Shown one piece after another: positions 47,091-55,731 of a stretch of 64,000 nt of DNA. This DNA is from Saprospiraceae bacterium. GTDB lineage: Bacteria > Bacteroidota > Bacteroidia > Chitinophagales > Saprospiraceae. Location: assembly GCA_029251525.1 (NCBI GenBank), contig JAQXDE010000030.1:102590-166589 (forward strand), written 5' to 3'. Positions within the stretch are counted from its first letter, which is position 1. The number at the start of each line of letters is the position of its first letter. Made by a program: the position numbers and the translations under genes. Under the pieces are notes generated by a model. That model saw nothing but the letters and a program-made list of their open reading frames with translations, searched no databases and was not told where the DNA came from.

Positions 47091-47405
47091 CTATGCTTGA
47101 GCTTTTGGTGTGTTAAAGTTCATCGGAGGATACTGCTGGTCCGGTTCTTCAATCATTCCGTGTTGTGCTTCAAATTTTTTAACATTATCTACTAAGGCAC
47201 GCATAAGTCGTTTAGCATGCTGGGGAGTCAATATAATTCGTGATTTAACTTTAGCTTTGGGAACGTTAGGAACTAACCTAATAAAATCTACAACAAATTC
47301 AGAATTGGAATGAGAAATGATCGCTAAATTCGAATAGGTTCCCTCTGCAACTTCCTCAGGAAGTTCGATATTTAATTGCCCAGGCTTATTTTTATTTTCT
47401 GCCAT
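47091..47405 (-). CDS. DUF3467 protein
   Basis: A 104-residue protein of the DUF3467 family. The conserved centre reads YSNLAIISHSNSEFVVDFIRL and is followed by SRIILTPQHAKRLMRALVDNVKKFE, in agreement with the family. The role is unknown; a small beta-rich fold is likely. It has an acceptable promoter on the minus strand (TATCTTTG at 47444-47437) and its own terminator. No operon partner. Confidence 0.85.
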   Translation of the reverse strand: MAENKNKPGQLNIELPEEVAEGTYSNLAIISHSNSEFVVDFIRLVPNVPKAKVKSRIILTPQHAKRLMRALVDNVKKFEAQHGMIEEPDQQYPPMNFNTPKAQA

Positions 47406-47436
47406 GATTTGAATTATTTTTAAATTGTAAAAGATA

Positions 47437-47465
47437 CAAAGATAGAAACTTTGATGAATTACAAA
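47437..47465 (-). promoter_or_regulatory. Candidate promoter for the DUF3467 gene
   Basis: On the minus strand a TATCTTTG -7 box (47444-47437) is preceded by TTTG (47465-47462) with a 17-base spacer. The -7 box is 31 bases upstream of the ATG. Confidence 0.5.
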
Positions 47466-47599
47466 AGTTAAACGAATAGATGCGATTTAAGGTTCAAAAT
47501 AATATTATATATGAGGAAAAAATGATTGGAATAGTTTTTATTGCTTTAAAAAGAGAGATGTATTAATTTGCTATATTTAGAATATATAAATGATAAAAA

Positions 47600-47770
47600 A
47601 TGATTAAAAGAATTTTGGGATTTATTTTTCTCTTTGCTTTTATTGGCTTTATGGCTAAAAAATTGATAACTGGAACAAGCCATTTACAGGATAATTTATT
47701 GATTTGGGGGTTTGTTATTGCAGTTGTATTATTACTTATTATGATTGTAAGGAGGATAATCTTATCCTAA
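47600..47770 (+). CDS. Very small two-helix membrane protein
   Basis: A 56-residue frame starting ATG at 47600 and ending TAA at 47768-47770. It has a basic start (MIKRIL), a first helix (GFIFLFAFIGFMA), a hinge with Lys, and a second helix (LLIWGFVIAVVLLLIMIV) followed by a basic RR end. The even distribution of two hydrophobic helices with positive-inside charges is what a real small membrane protein would show. It ends 5 bases before the convergent kinase-like gene. Role unknown. Confidence 0.6.
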   Translation: MIKRILGFIFLFAFIGFMAKKLITGTSHLQDNLLIWGFVIAVVLLLIMIVRRIILS

Positions 47771-47775
47771 TTTAT

Positions 47776-48810
47776 TCAATCTTTAAAAGGTAACTGAATA
47801 TCGTTTATGTTTTTATAAAATGATTTTAGGTAAACAAGCACACTATTTTTATGGGCTTTATGCAAAAAAACTAAATGCTTCGTTCTACGCCTAAATTTAC
47901 CTTTTTTCTTTTTAAACCGCTTCTTAACAGATTCCATATATTCTAGATCCTCTTCAAATCCAAGGTAAACTCTTTCTCTCAAAGAAGATAAATCATAATC
48001 AGCATTTACTCTAGCATATGGTGCTAAAACTAATCCAGCAAAATCAAAGTCATAAGGTATCACTACATATTTTTCATCCAATAACATTACTTTAATATTT
48101 CTGACCTGTCGTAAACTCCAATCAGTATTTCCAATCATGTACTGGAAGAGTGCCATTTTTTTATAGGCATCTCGATCTATGTTTTCATTAGTTATACCAA
48201 TTGGGTTTGTACATTTTTTAGCTCCTACTCGGTCCCTGAGATGAGCAAAATCCTCAATAATAAACCCAAAATGATGTCGGATAATGCCAGAATTAACATC
48301 TACATAATTAATCTTTAATAATTGAACTCGGAAGCTGTTTTTAGTGATTAAATTGTAATATTTATAGGCTAAATATTCCTTCAAAACAACTGCTTTTGCG
48401 TCCTCATATTCTTCCATGCAATGAGTAACAATCTTAAAATCATCAAATTTACTAAGTCCTTTTTTCTTTAAATCTGATTTTTTAAAGTTCAATTTTATCG
48501 GAGGCATTTCTGGACAATTATACCTTCTAAAAACGCCTCTAGGTTCAACATCAATTTTCCAATTTTGGAATATTCCAGTTTTGTCTTTAAACGTTAATCT
48601 TCCTGGATGCTTTTTGTCAGTTTTTCGATCATCAATCAATTCTTGAACATTAAATATTAGTGTAACTTCCAAAATATTTGACTGAGTCATAACATCAAAA
48701 ATACTTTCTTTCTTTTTTTTACTGTTTTTGAACTCGATTTCCGATTTTAGTTCGTTACTGAAACTAAAAATGGATATTAGAATTAAATAAAAAAAGTATT
48801 TTTGATTCAT
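47776..48810 (-). CDS. Exported protein with kinase-fold-like motifs
   Basis: No named family is clear to me. The product (start at ATG 48810; 344 residues) has a signal peptide. The second half carries a segment like the catalytic loop of atypical kinases (FQYMIGNTDWSLRQVRNIKV: G-N-T-D-W...N) and, further on, IPYDFDFAG, which resembles the metal-binding motif of CotH/HipA-like kinases (compare IPWDLDNAF in the cotH gene at 23790). A basic Lys-rich segment (KRFKKKKGKFRRRTK) near 300 is striking. The longer frame to 48855 would start with MCFFIKFGSANL, which does not look like a leader. I infer a secreted kinase-like protein; catalysis is unproven. Confidence 0.55.
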   Translation of the reverse strand: MNQKYFFYLILISIFSFSNELKSEIEFKNSKKKKESIFDVMTQSNILEVTLIFNVQELIDDRKTDKKHPGRLTFKDKTGIFQNWKIDVEPRGVFRRYNCPEMPPIKLNFKKSDLKKKGLSKFDDFKIVTHCMEEYEDAKAVVLKEYLAYKYYNLITKNSFRVQLLKINYVDVNSGIIRHHFGFIIEDFAHLRDRVGAKKCTNPIGITNENIDRDAYKKMALFQYMIGNTDWSLRQVRNIKVMLLDEKYVVIPYDFDFAGLVLAPYARVNADYDLSSLRERVYLGFEEDLEYMESVKKRFKKKKGKFRRRTKHLVFLHKAHKNSVLVYLKSFYKNINDIQLPFKD

Positions 48811-48889
48811 ATTTATCTTTAAATTTGCACTACCGAATTTAATAAAAAAACACAAATCAAAAATACCTTTTGATAATAAGTATTTATTT

Positions 48890-49660
48890 TTATTTTATTA
48901 AATGTCCCCCATCAGCAACAAATATTCCTCCTGTTGAATAACTAGAGGCGTTAGAGGCTAGGAATACAGCTAATCCAGCCATTTCATCTGGTTGAGCCAT
49001 TCTTCCCGAAGGTAATTCTTTAACAAATTGGTTGAAAATTTCCTCATTCTTCCAAAGTGCTGAACTGAATTTTGTTTGGATTAAACCTGGACAAATTGCA
49101 TTTGCACGGATACCTGCTCTCCCCCACTCTTTTGCCATATTTTTGGTCAGCATAATTACAGCAGCTTTGCTTACACTATACATTCCTAGACCAAATGAAG
49201 GATGTAATCCTTCTACTGAAGCAATATTAATAACTGATCCTCCGCCTCTACTTTTCATAGATTTATAGCACATGTTTCCCAAGAGCATACAAGCCTTTAC
49301 ATTTACATTCATTATTTTATCAAAAACTTCCCCCGTTGCTTGAGTTATTGGTGCGAAGGTTGGATTCGTCGCTGCATTATTAACTAGGATATCTATACCT
49401 CCATAAATTTCAATAGCCTTGTCAACAAGATTTTGTAATTGATCTTCTCTTCCAACGTGGCAAGCAATCCCTGTCGCATCATAGCCATCATCTTTTAATC
49501 CTTGAGCAACTAAATCTACTGCTTCTTGATTTCTAGAACTTACGATTACTTTTGCTCCGTGCTCACATAACCCTCGGACAATTGATTCACCAATTCCCTT
49601 TGATGCACCAGTTACGATAGCTACTTTCCCAGTCATGTCAAATTGATTTTTAATTCTCAT
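48890..49660 (-). CDS. Short-chain dehydrogenase/reductase
   Basis: A 256-residue classical SDR. The cofactor motif TGASKGIGES (about residues 18-27), NNAAT (near 90-94), the catalytic Ser of INIASVEG and the Y-S-V-S-K active site (near 157-161) are intact. The late PGLIQTKFSSALWKN, ASNASSYSTGGIFVADGGH is typical of 3-oxoacyl-reductase/sugar-type SDRs. Its gene is separated by 57 bases from the VWA gene on the same strand and may be cotranscribed. Substrate unknown; a role in the downstream kynurenine region is possible but unsupported. Confidence 0.9.
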   Translation of the reverse strand: MRIKNQFDMTGKVAIVTGASKGIGESIVRGLCEHGAKVIVSSRNQEAVDLVAQGLKDDGYDATGIACHVGREDQLQNLVDKAIEIYGGIDILVNNAATNPTFAPITQATGEVFDKIMNVNVKACMLLGNMCYKSMKSRGGGSVINIASVEGLHPSFGLGMYSVSKAAVIMLTKNMAKEWGRAGIRANAICPGLIQTKFSSALWKNEEIFNQFVKELPSGRMAQPDEMAGLAVFLASNASSYSTGGIFVADGGHLIK

Positions 49661-49717
49661 CTTATGTTTTGATTTTTATTGAGGATATTTATGCCTCCCT
49701 TTTATTTAAATACATGT

Positions 49718-51046
49718 TTACTTACCAAACTTTCTTCTTCGATTCATTTCTAAAATAGCCTGTTCAATTCCATCAGGTGTCAAACCGAACATCGGAAACA
49801 TTCTCATTAAAACAGAGCAAGTCATTGAAGTATGCCAAATAGATTCCCTCATTGGATTCAACCATGCCATTCTTTTAAAATGCTTAGACAATTCAGTCCA
49901 TGATTCTTGACTAGCGTTGCTCAATTCATAAGGAGCCATATCTGCATCACCAATTACAAACACTGAATAATTCTTATCCTGCCGAATGATCTTTTCTATT
50001 GGTTCAAATTTCCAACGAGCTGCATCGGTATACAGCCCCCCATAAATACTATTGTGAAAATAGTAAGTTTTTAAATCGTGTGAAAAACGAGTTTTCATTT
50101 TCTTAAATAACTTCTGAACCGTTGTTACATATGGAGACATAGACCACCCGCCATTGTCAATCATTAAAATAACTTGCGTTTTTTGCTGAACCTTTTCTTT
50201 TTCATGCGGGAGAAATATTCCTCCTTGCTTCAATCCTTCTTTGATCGTTATTGGTATATCTAAAATAATTTCGGCTGTTCCCTCCTCTATACCCTTTAGT
50301 GCAGCCAGTGCAGCATCAATATTATCATCTTTCAACAAGGCCTTTGTATCAACTGGATAAAAATCACGACTGTTAACTGCTGCCCTTGCCATTTTACCCC
50401 CACCAGTTCCACCAACTCTTACACCACCAGCAGCAGCACCACCATGTCCGTAGGGAGAAACTCCACCAGTACCAATCCAATGATCCCCACCAGAGTGTTT
50501 TCCCTTTTGCTGCTTAGCCACTTCCCGCATTCTTCGAAGTAATTCTTCAAGAGGAACATCTCGATAATCTGCCATTCTATCCAAAGGTCTATCAGTTGGA
50601 GTTCCTTCGCCACCGTTAGGATCATTATCTTTCATTTCTGGATTGTCCTTTTTTAAGATATCTTTCCCATCCAAAACTCGTTGAATATCAAAAGTAGTTA
50701 AGTGGACTTCATCTAAAAACTTATCAACTAATTCCATGGATGGAATTTCTGCCAATTCTTCTTCAGAGAAATTTTCTTTCCATCCTCTAAAAGCATTTGA
50801 CCGAGTAACTGCATCTTCCAAGGGCTCACCTTTTCGGATATCGATTCCTAAAAAGTGTTCATAAAAAGCTTGTGAAAAAGGCCCAATTTCAGTTGGTGCA
50901 GAGGTAACTAAACCTTTGAGTACATAATACGCATCACCCAAGGTCCGAACTAAACCTTTGTTCATCGCGTTACGAAATTGTAACAAGGTACGCACATCGG
51001 CTGAAAGTTTATGTTTTCGAAAAGTATGTGGAAGTTGATCGAACAT
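49718..51046 (-). CDS. VWA-domain protein, MoxR partner
   Basis: A 442-residue soluble protein of the CoxE-like von Willebrand A group. The N-terminal half is helical; a Gly-rich spacer (about residues 195-220, SPYGHGGAAAGGVRVGGTGGG) precedes the VWA domain (about 290-430). The metal site is degenerate: MIDNGGWSMS replaces D-x-S-x-S, so Mg2+ binding is altered or absent. It is encoded 48 bases downstream of a MoxR ATPase, the usual partner; such pairs act as chaperones for metal-enzyme maturation or stress. Client unknown. Confidence 0.87.
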   Translation of the reverse strand: MFDQLPHTFRKHKLSADVRTLLQFRNAMNKGLVRTLGDAYYVLKGLVTSAPTEIGPFSQAFYEHFLGIDIRKGEPLEDAVTRSNAFRGWKENFSEEELAEIPSMELVDKFLDEVHLTTFDIQRVLDGKDILKKDNPEMKDNDPNGGEGTPTDRPLDRMADYRDVPLEELLRRMREVAKQQKGKHSGGDHWIGTGGVSPYGHGGAAAGGVRVGGTGGGKMARAAVNSRDFYPVDTKALLKDDNIDAALAALKGIEEGTAEIILDIPITIKEGLKQGGIFLPHEKEKVQQKTQVILMIDNGGWSMSPYVTTVQKLFKKMKTRFSHDLKTYYFHNSIYGGLYTDAARWKFEPIEKIIRQDKNYSVFVIGDADMAPYELSNASQESWTELSKHFKRMAWLNPMRESIWHTSMTCSVLMRMFPMFGLTPDGIEQAILEMNRRRKFGK

Positions 51047-51094
51047 AATTTTTTAATTAAAGTCAAGTGATAGAATAAACAATCCGTTATTAGA

Positions 51095-51982
51095 TCAACT
51101 CGATTTTCCGAAGATTCTAGCTTTGACTTTCTCCATATCATTTTGATTTTTAATTAATACACCAAGACCTTCTACCTTGTTGACTCTTGTCAAAGCCTCT
51201 GCTTCTTCGAATGATTTCAAGTATTTTATCCAACTTAATAATTCACGAGTAGCTGGAGCTCGATCAAGTCCTAGACTTCGCATTTGGTAAAACATTGATA
51301 TACATTTCTGTTCCAAAGATTCATTTAATTCAGGAAAATGTTTTTGCACAATTTCATGCATAGTTTCTGGAGTTGGAAAGGATATGTAATGATAAACACA
51401 TCGTCCTTTAAAAGCAGTTGGTAATTCTTGTTCTCGGTTACTTGTAATAACAATTGCTGGCATATTCTCTTCGCTCACTTCAATCATTTCTCCACTTTCA
51501 GGCATTACAAATTTTCGATGGCTTAAAGCATATAGTAAATCATTTGGAAACTCTCTTGGCGCCTTATCAATCTCATCAATTAACAAAACTGAATTAGGGG
51601 TAGAAAACGCTTCCGCAGCTGGCCCTTTTAAAACATAGTCTTGCAGATTTTCTGTATTACGACCACCAGTAGATAACCTATTTTCTAATCCTTTTTCTTC
51701 CCGTTGTGCATTTAAGATTTCAACCTGCGAATCTCTTAGGTATTTTACATGATCAAATTTTGCTACAAATTGCTCCACGTTACTTTTAGATCCTACGGGA
51801 TAAACAAATAACTTTGCGCCTAGGTCCTCCGCAAATTGTAACGGTAATTCAGTCTTACCAGTACCAGGTTCTCCCTCAATTAACAAAGGCATCCCGATAA
51901 CTCTTGCCATGTGAAAGGCTTGGGCAAGTTCTTTGTCACAGATGTATTTATCGGACCCTGTCCACATTTTTGTAATCGCCAT
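51095..51982 (-). CDS. MoxR-family AAA+ ATPase
   Basis: A 295-residue AAA+ protein. Walker A is GEPGTGKTE (about residues 37-45), Walker B is LLIDEIDKAP (near 131-140), sensor 1 is VITSNREQELP, and the arginine-finger region is FKGRCVYHYI. The FAEDLGAKLFVYPVGSKSN start after Walker A is of the MoxR type. It heads a two-gene unit with the VWA protein. MoxR/VWA pairs act as chaperone-like complexes. No metalloenzyme is adjacent to name the client. Confidence 0.92.
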   Translation of the reverse strand: MAITKMWTGSDKYICDKELAQAFHMARVIGMPLLIEGEPGTGKTELPLQFAEDLGAKLFVYPVGSKSNVEQFVAKFDHVKYLRDSQVEILNAQREEKGLENRLSTGGRNTENLQDYVLKGPAAEAFSTPNSVLLIDEIDKAPREFPNDLLYALSHRKFVMPESGEMIEVSEENMPAIVITSNREQELPTAFKGRCVYHYISFPTPETMHEIVQKHFPELNESLEQKCISMFYQMRSLGLDRAPATRELLSWIKYLKSFEEAEALTRVNKVEGLGVLIKNQNDMEKVKARIFGKSS

Positions 51983-52488
51983 TATATATGTTTTTATGAA
52001 CTAAAACTTTATTTATACTAGACAAATTTATGGATTGCAAAATTCCCAGTAGTTAAACGAGTATAACTTATAATAGTGTTATTCATTTACTTTGGTAAGT
52101 ATTCTACTTTTAAAGCAGAGGTTTAATTTTTATTTGCAACCTTGATCTAGATATTTTATAATATGTAATTCTTTGACGGGATGTAAGATTTTATCAAAAA
52201 TTTTACAGAGCCAATTTCTAATATTATGACTTTTCCACTTTAGAATAGTAATAAGGTGGGGAGAAAAAGATGATTAATTCATCTTCTATAACATCATTAA
52301 GACCGTACTCGACAGCTAAATAATTCCAAAAGGAATTGATGTTTATATTCCATCATTTTACTCCATTTGAGAAAACTAAAATTTTTTAAAAAAAATTAAG
52401 AGTTGGAACTATTATCTTAAGATCAAAATATTTTTGATTTATTAATTTAAAATATTAGCCTTCAACTTAGAATGGTAAAAAATTTCAT
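51983..52488. other. Gap with a coding relic
   Basis: This 506-base gap has one notable element: the broken minus-strand frame at 52224-52390. I saw nothing else of note. Confidence 0.5.
52224..52390 (-). pseudogene. Coding relic with an in-frame TGA
   Basis: On the minus strand a protein-like frame reads ILVFSNGVK, then TGA (52353-52355), then WNININSFWNYLAVEYG, NDVIEDELIIFF and PPYYYSKVEKS, with stop TAA at 52224-52226. Its acidic and aromatic pattern is not what AT-rich non-coding DNA gives. It has no start. I do not recognise the family. A decayed 3' end is the simplest reading. Confidence 0.4.
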
Positions 52489-52902
52489 TTAAGAAATAGG
52501 TAAATAAGCTATCGCCTTAATTTCAATCAATAAATTTGGATGAGGTAATTGATAAACGGCAACTGTTGTTCTAGTTGGACCTGTGTGATCGAAGAATGTC
52601 CCATATACCTCATTGTAACCTTTAAAATCTTTCATATTGACAAGGTAAGTAGTAACATCAATCACATTACTTAAATCAGCACCAAGGCTTTGCAACAATG
52701 TATTTACATTCTCCATAACAGCTTTAGTTTGAGCTCTGATGTCAAGCTCCCATTCTTTATTTTCATTTTGTATGGCTCCAACATGAGTGTTATCTGAAAG
52801 TCGACTGCTCGTTCCAGAAACGTATATAAAATCTCCAACCCTTTTTACATGAGGATAATTACCGAGTGGTTGGGCTTTTCCTTTAAGTACTTTACTTTCC
52901 AT
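52489..52902 (-). CDS. RidA-family deaminase, probably 2-aminomuconate deaminase
   Basis: A 137-residue protein of the RidA/YER057c family. The conserved Arg/Glu set is present (GPTRTTVAVYQLPHP and LIEIKAIAY). In a kynurenine operon the RidA-like member usually deaminates 2-aminomuconate to 4-oxalocrotonate, so I assign that role from the neighbours: KMO is encoded 10 bases upstream. A generic reactive-imine deaminase role is the alternative. It is the last gene of the operon. Confidence 0.8.
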   Translation of the reverse strand: MESKVLKGKAQPLGNYPHVKRVGDFIYVSGTSSRLSDNTHVGAIQNENKEWELDIRAQTKAVMENVNTLLQSLGADLSNVIDVTTYLVNMKDFKGYNEVYGTFFDHTGPTRTTVAVYQLPHPNLLIEIKAIAYLPIS

Positions 52903-52912
52903 TTCCTAGAGA

Positions 52913-54271
52913 TTAATTGTTTTGTAAATGTTTGAGTTGTTGGTGAATTTCTTTTAATGACAATTTTTCAACATCACCATTCGTACATATTTTCAGTAAT
53001 AACTCATCTTGAGCTCTTCCTAATTTCATAGCAAGGTCATATGACAACTCTGGCTTAAAAGTCACCAAAGAATACTTAGAATAATAATCTGGAAACTGTT
53101 GTTCAAGTTGCATTTCTAATTTCCTTTTTTTCATAAAATCTTCATCATCTACTCGATCTTGCATTTCAGTAAAATTATCAATAGCAAGATCCGATATTGC
53201 ATTTGTGTTTTCAACTCTTACTTCTTGAAATTCATAAAATACTTTTGCCCAATCTCCTTCATACTGATCTAAGATTTCATCAAAAACAGTTACATCCTCA
53301 AATGATGCATTCATCCCTTGTCCATAAAATGGAACTATAGCATGCGAAGCATCTCCCATTAATAAAGCTTTCCCAAATGCTTGCCATGGGTAACATTTTA
53401 TTGTTCCTAGTGTGCCAACTGGGTTTTCAAAAAATTCTTCTAAATAATGTGGGATATAAGGCAGTAATTCAGGAAAATATTCTTCAAAAAATGCTTTAAC
53501 CTTTTCCTTTGTATTTAAGTTATTAAAGCCTATTTCTCCTTCAAATGGATGAAACATAGTCAAGGTGAAACTGCCATCCAAATTGGGTAAAGCGATAATC
53601 ATAAACTGTCCTCTTGGAAAAATATGAAGGGCATTTTTTTCAATTTTCCATCCTCCTGCATCAGTTGGATTTATGCTTAATTCTTTGTAACCATGCCTAA
53701 GAAAATTTTGGGAATAATTAAAAAGTAACTGAGTCGTTTTACTCATCATACTTCTCCTAACTACTGATCCTGCTCCGTCTGTTCCTATTACGACAGCCCC
53801 TTTTTCTTCTATGCTTTCCCCTGTATTATTATTTTTAAAAGTTGCAATAGCCTCTTTCAAATTGATACCAGTACAATCACTTTCAAAATATATTTGAATG
53901 TTGGGTAATTTTTCAGCTTCGTCTAAAAGAGCAATGTTTAATCCTCCTCTTGATACAGAATTAATATAATCCTCATCTCTTCCGCTATACCTTGAAAGGA
54001 ATTTTTCGCCACCTAAAGGGTGAATCATTCTGCCTTTCATCGGAATACACTGCTCCATTATAGCATCCTTTAAACCAACTCGTTCTAATGCTTTAAGGCC
54101 TCGATTTGAAAGAGCTAAATTAATGGAACGACCTACATCTACATCTTCTCTACGCATATCAGAACGCTTTTCATGAAGACTTACTTGATAACCTCTTTGT
54201 GCTAATCTAACAGCTAGTAAAGTTCCACAAAGACCTGCCCCTATGATGATTACTTTTTCGTTTTTATTCAT
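52913..54271 (-). CDS. kmo: Kynurenine 3-monooxygenase
   Basis: A 452-residue FAD monooxygenase that hydroxylates kynurenine to 3-hydroxykynurenine with NADPH and oxygen. The FAD motif VIIGAGLCGTLLAVRLAQRGY opens the protein. The KMO-type SINLALSNRGLKALERVGL near 50-68 and GDASHAIVPFYGQGMNASFED near 310 (FAD ribityl-binding) are all intact. It lies between kynU (167 bases upstream) and ridA (10 bases downstream). The C-terminal helix is shorter and less hydrophobic than in the mitochondrial enzymes, as is usual for bacteria. Confidence 0.95.
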   Translation of the reverse strand: MNKNEKVIIIGAGLCGTLLAVRLAQRGYQVSLHEKRSDMRREDVDVGRSINLALSNRGLKALERVGLKDAIMEQCIPMKGRMIHPLGGEKFLSRYSGRDEDYINSVSRGGLNIALLDEAEKLPNIQIYFESDCTGINLKEAIATFKNNNTGESIEEKGAVVIGTDGAGSVVRRSMMSKTTQLLFNYSQNFLRHGYKELSINPTDAGGWKIEKNALHIFPRGQFMIIALPNLDGSFTLTMFHPFEGEIGFNNLNTKEKVKAFFEEYFPELLPYIPHYLEEFFENPVGTLGTIKCYPWQAFGKALLMGDASHAIVPFYGQGMNASFEDVTVFDEILDQYEGDWAKVFYEFQEVRVENTNAISDLAIDNFTEMQDRVDDEDFMKKRKLEMQLEQQFPDYYSKYSLVTFKPELSYDLAMKLGRAQDELLLKICTNGDVEKLSLKEIHQQLKHLQNN

Positions 54272-54438
54272 TCTTGTCTTTTGTTTTTTTAAAGAGAATA
54301 CAGAATAGAAAATAAAATCAGCGAAAATATGGATAAAAATTTAGTAGAGCCACCACCCAAATATACTTAGCTCAAAGAATTTTTTTCCATTAAAAAAAAA
54401 TTAATAACTCCATTTCCTGAATAATCGCCGTATCTAAT

Positions 54439-55731
54439 TTAAATTAATTCATCCTTTAATATTTTAGCAAATCTAAAAACATCCATATAAGAATTATACA
54501 GTGCTACAGGTGCAATTCGAATTACATCAGGTTCCCGCCAATCCGCAATTACACCTTTCTCAGATATTTTATCAAAAAGTGATTTATCAGCACTTTTAAC
54601 TTGAATTGACAATTGGCTTCCTCTTTCTTTTGGATCTCGAGGAGTGATAATTTTAACGCGATCATCATTTATTTTATCAACTAAAAATTCCAAATAGCTC
54701 GTCAATTGAATTGCTTTTTTTCTTAAATTTGAAATACCAGCTTCCTCAAATATTTTTAAAGAGGCTAAAATTGCTGCCATTGACAAAATTGGAGGATTAC
54801 TGAGCTGCCAACTTTCCACACCTAAAATTGGGTCAAAACCATCTCGCATCCCAAATCGAGTATCTTTATTGTGTCCCCACCAACCAGCAAATTTTGGCAA
54901 AGAATTATCATTCGAGTGACGCTCGTGAACAAAACATCCACCTAAACTTCCGGGACCAGAATTGATATACTTATAACTACACCAAACAGCAAAATCAGCT
55001 CCTGAATCATGCAAATTTAGTTCAACATTTCCAGCTCCATGCGCGCAATCGAATCCTACTTTACAACCCTTTGCGTGACCTAGTTCAGTTATTTTTTTCA
55101 TGTCAAAAAATTGACCAGTATAATAATTCGTGTTACCGATCATGATCAGAGCAATTTCAGCTCCTTGCTCTTCAATCACTTTCTCAATATCTTCCATTCG
55201 GATTAATTCTTCTCCCTCACGCGCTTTTAGTTCAATCAAGCATTCTTTGGGATCAAAACCATGAAATTTAATTTGGGATTCTACCGCATACTTATCAGAT
55301 GGAAATGCATCGAATTCAATGAGTATCTTACTCCGCTTTTTGGTTGGCTGATAAAATGACACCATCATCAAATGTAAATTTACTGATAGTGTATTCATCA
55401 CAACTACCTCTACAGGTTTCGCTCCAACAAGGTTTGCCATAGCATTTGTCAAAAATTCATGATATGGCATCCAAGGATTCTTTGCATGAAAATGACCTTC
55501 TACACCATAGTTTTCCCAATCTTTTAATTCTTGCTCAATTGCCTCACGAGTAGACCTTGGTTGGAGACCCAAAGAATTCCCACAAAGATAAACATAGGGT
55601 TCTCCATTTTTTTTTATAGGTAAATGAAACTTACTTCTGAATCTCCTCATTGGATCATTTTGATCCATCTCCTCAGCAAATTTACTAGAGTTTATAAAGG
55701 TTGTTATTGTGTTAGATTTATTGTTGTCCAT
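54439..55731 (-). CDS. kynU: Kynureninase
   Basis: A 430-residue PLP enzyme that cleaves 3-hydroxykynurenine (or kynurenine) to 3-hydroxyanthranilate and alanine. YLCGNSLGLQPRS (about 48-60) and the PLP-lysine motif WCSYKYINSGPGSLGG near 250-260 are diagnostic. FAGWWGHNKDTRFGMR is the family's substrate-loop segment. Its ATG directly abuts the stop of the ACMSD gene (55732/55731), so they are cotranscribed. Confidence 0.96.
   Translation of the reverse strand: MDNNKSNTITTFINSSKFAEEMDQNDPMRRFRSKFHLPIKKNGEPYVYLCGNSLGLQPRSTREAIEQELKDWENYGVEGHFHAKNPWMPYHEFLTNAMANLVGAKPVEVVVMNTLSVNLHLMMVSFYQPTKKRSKILIEFDAFPSDKYAVESQIKFHGFDPKECLIELKAREGEELIRMEDIEKVIEEQGAEIALIMIGNTNYYTGQFFDMKKITELGHAKGCKVGFDCAHGAGNVELNLHDSGADFAVWCSYKYINSGPGSLGGCFVHERHSNDNSLPKFAGWWGHNKDTRFGMRDGFDPILGVESWQLSNPPILSMAAILASLKIFEEAGISNLRKKAIQLTSYLEFLVDKINDDRVKIITPRDPKERGSQLSIQVKSADKSLFDKISEKGVIADWREPDVIRIAPVALYNSYMDVFRFAKILKDELI

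Noticed and set aside
49032..49268. 78-codon frame opposite the SDR gene
   Set aside because: Antisense to conserved SDR motifs; no independent start region or promoter.
48890..49660. SDR as the missing 2-aminomuconate semialdehyde dehydrogenase
   Set aside because: The missing enzyme is of the aldehyde dehydrogenase superfamily; this product is a classical SDR with Y-x-x-x-K and cannot be assigned to that step.
52353..52355. TGA in the 52224-52390 relic as a selenocysteine or tryptophan codon
   Set aside because: No SECIS-like hairpin follows, the frame has no start, and TGA serves as a normal stop elsewhere in the window (for example in the decayed cotH copy).
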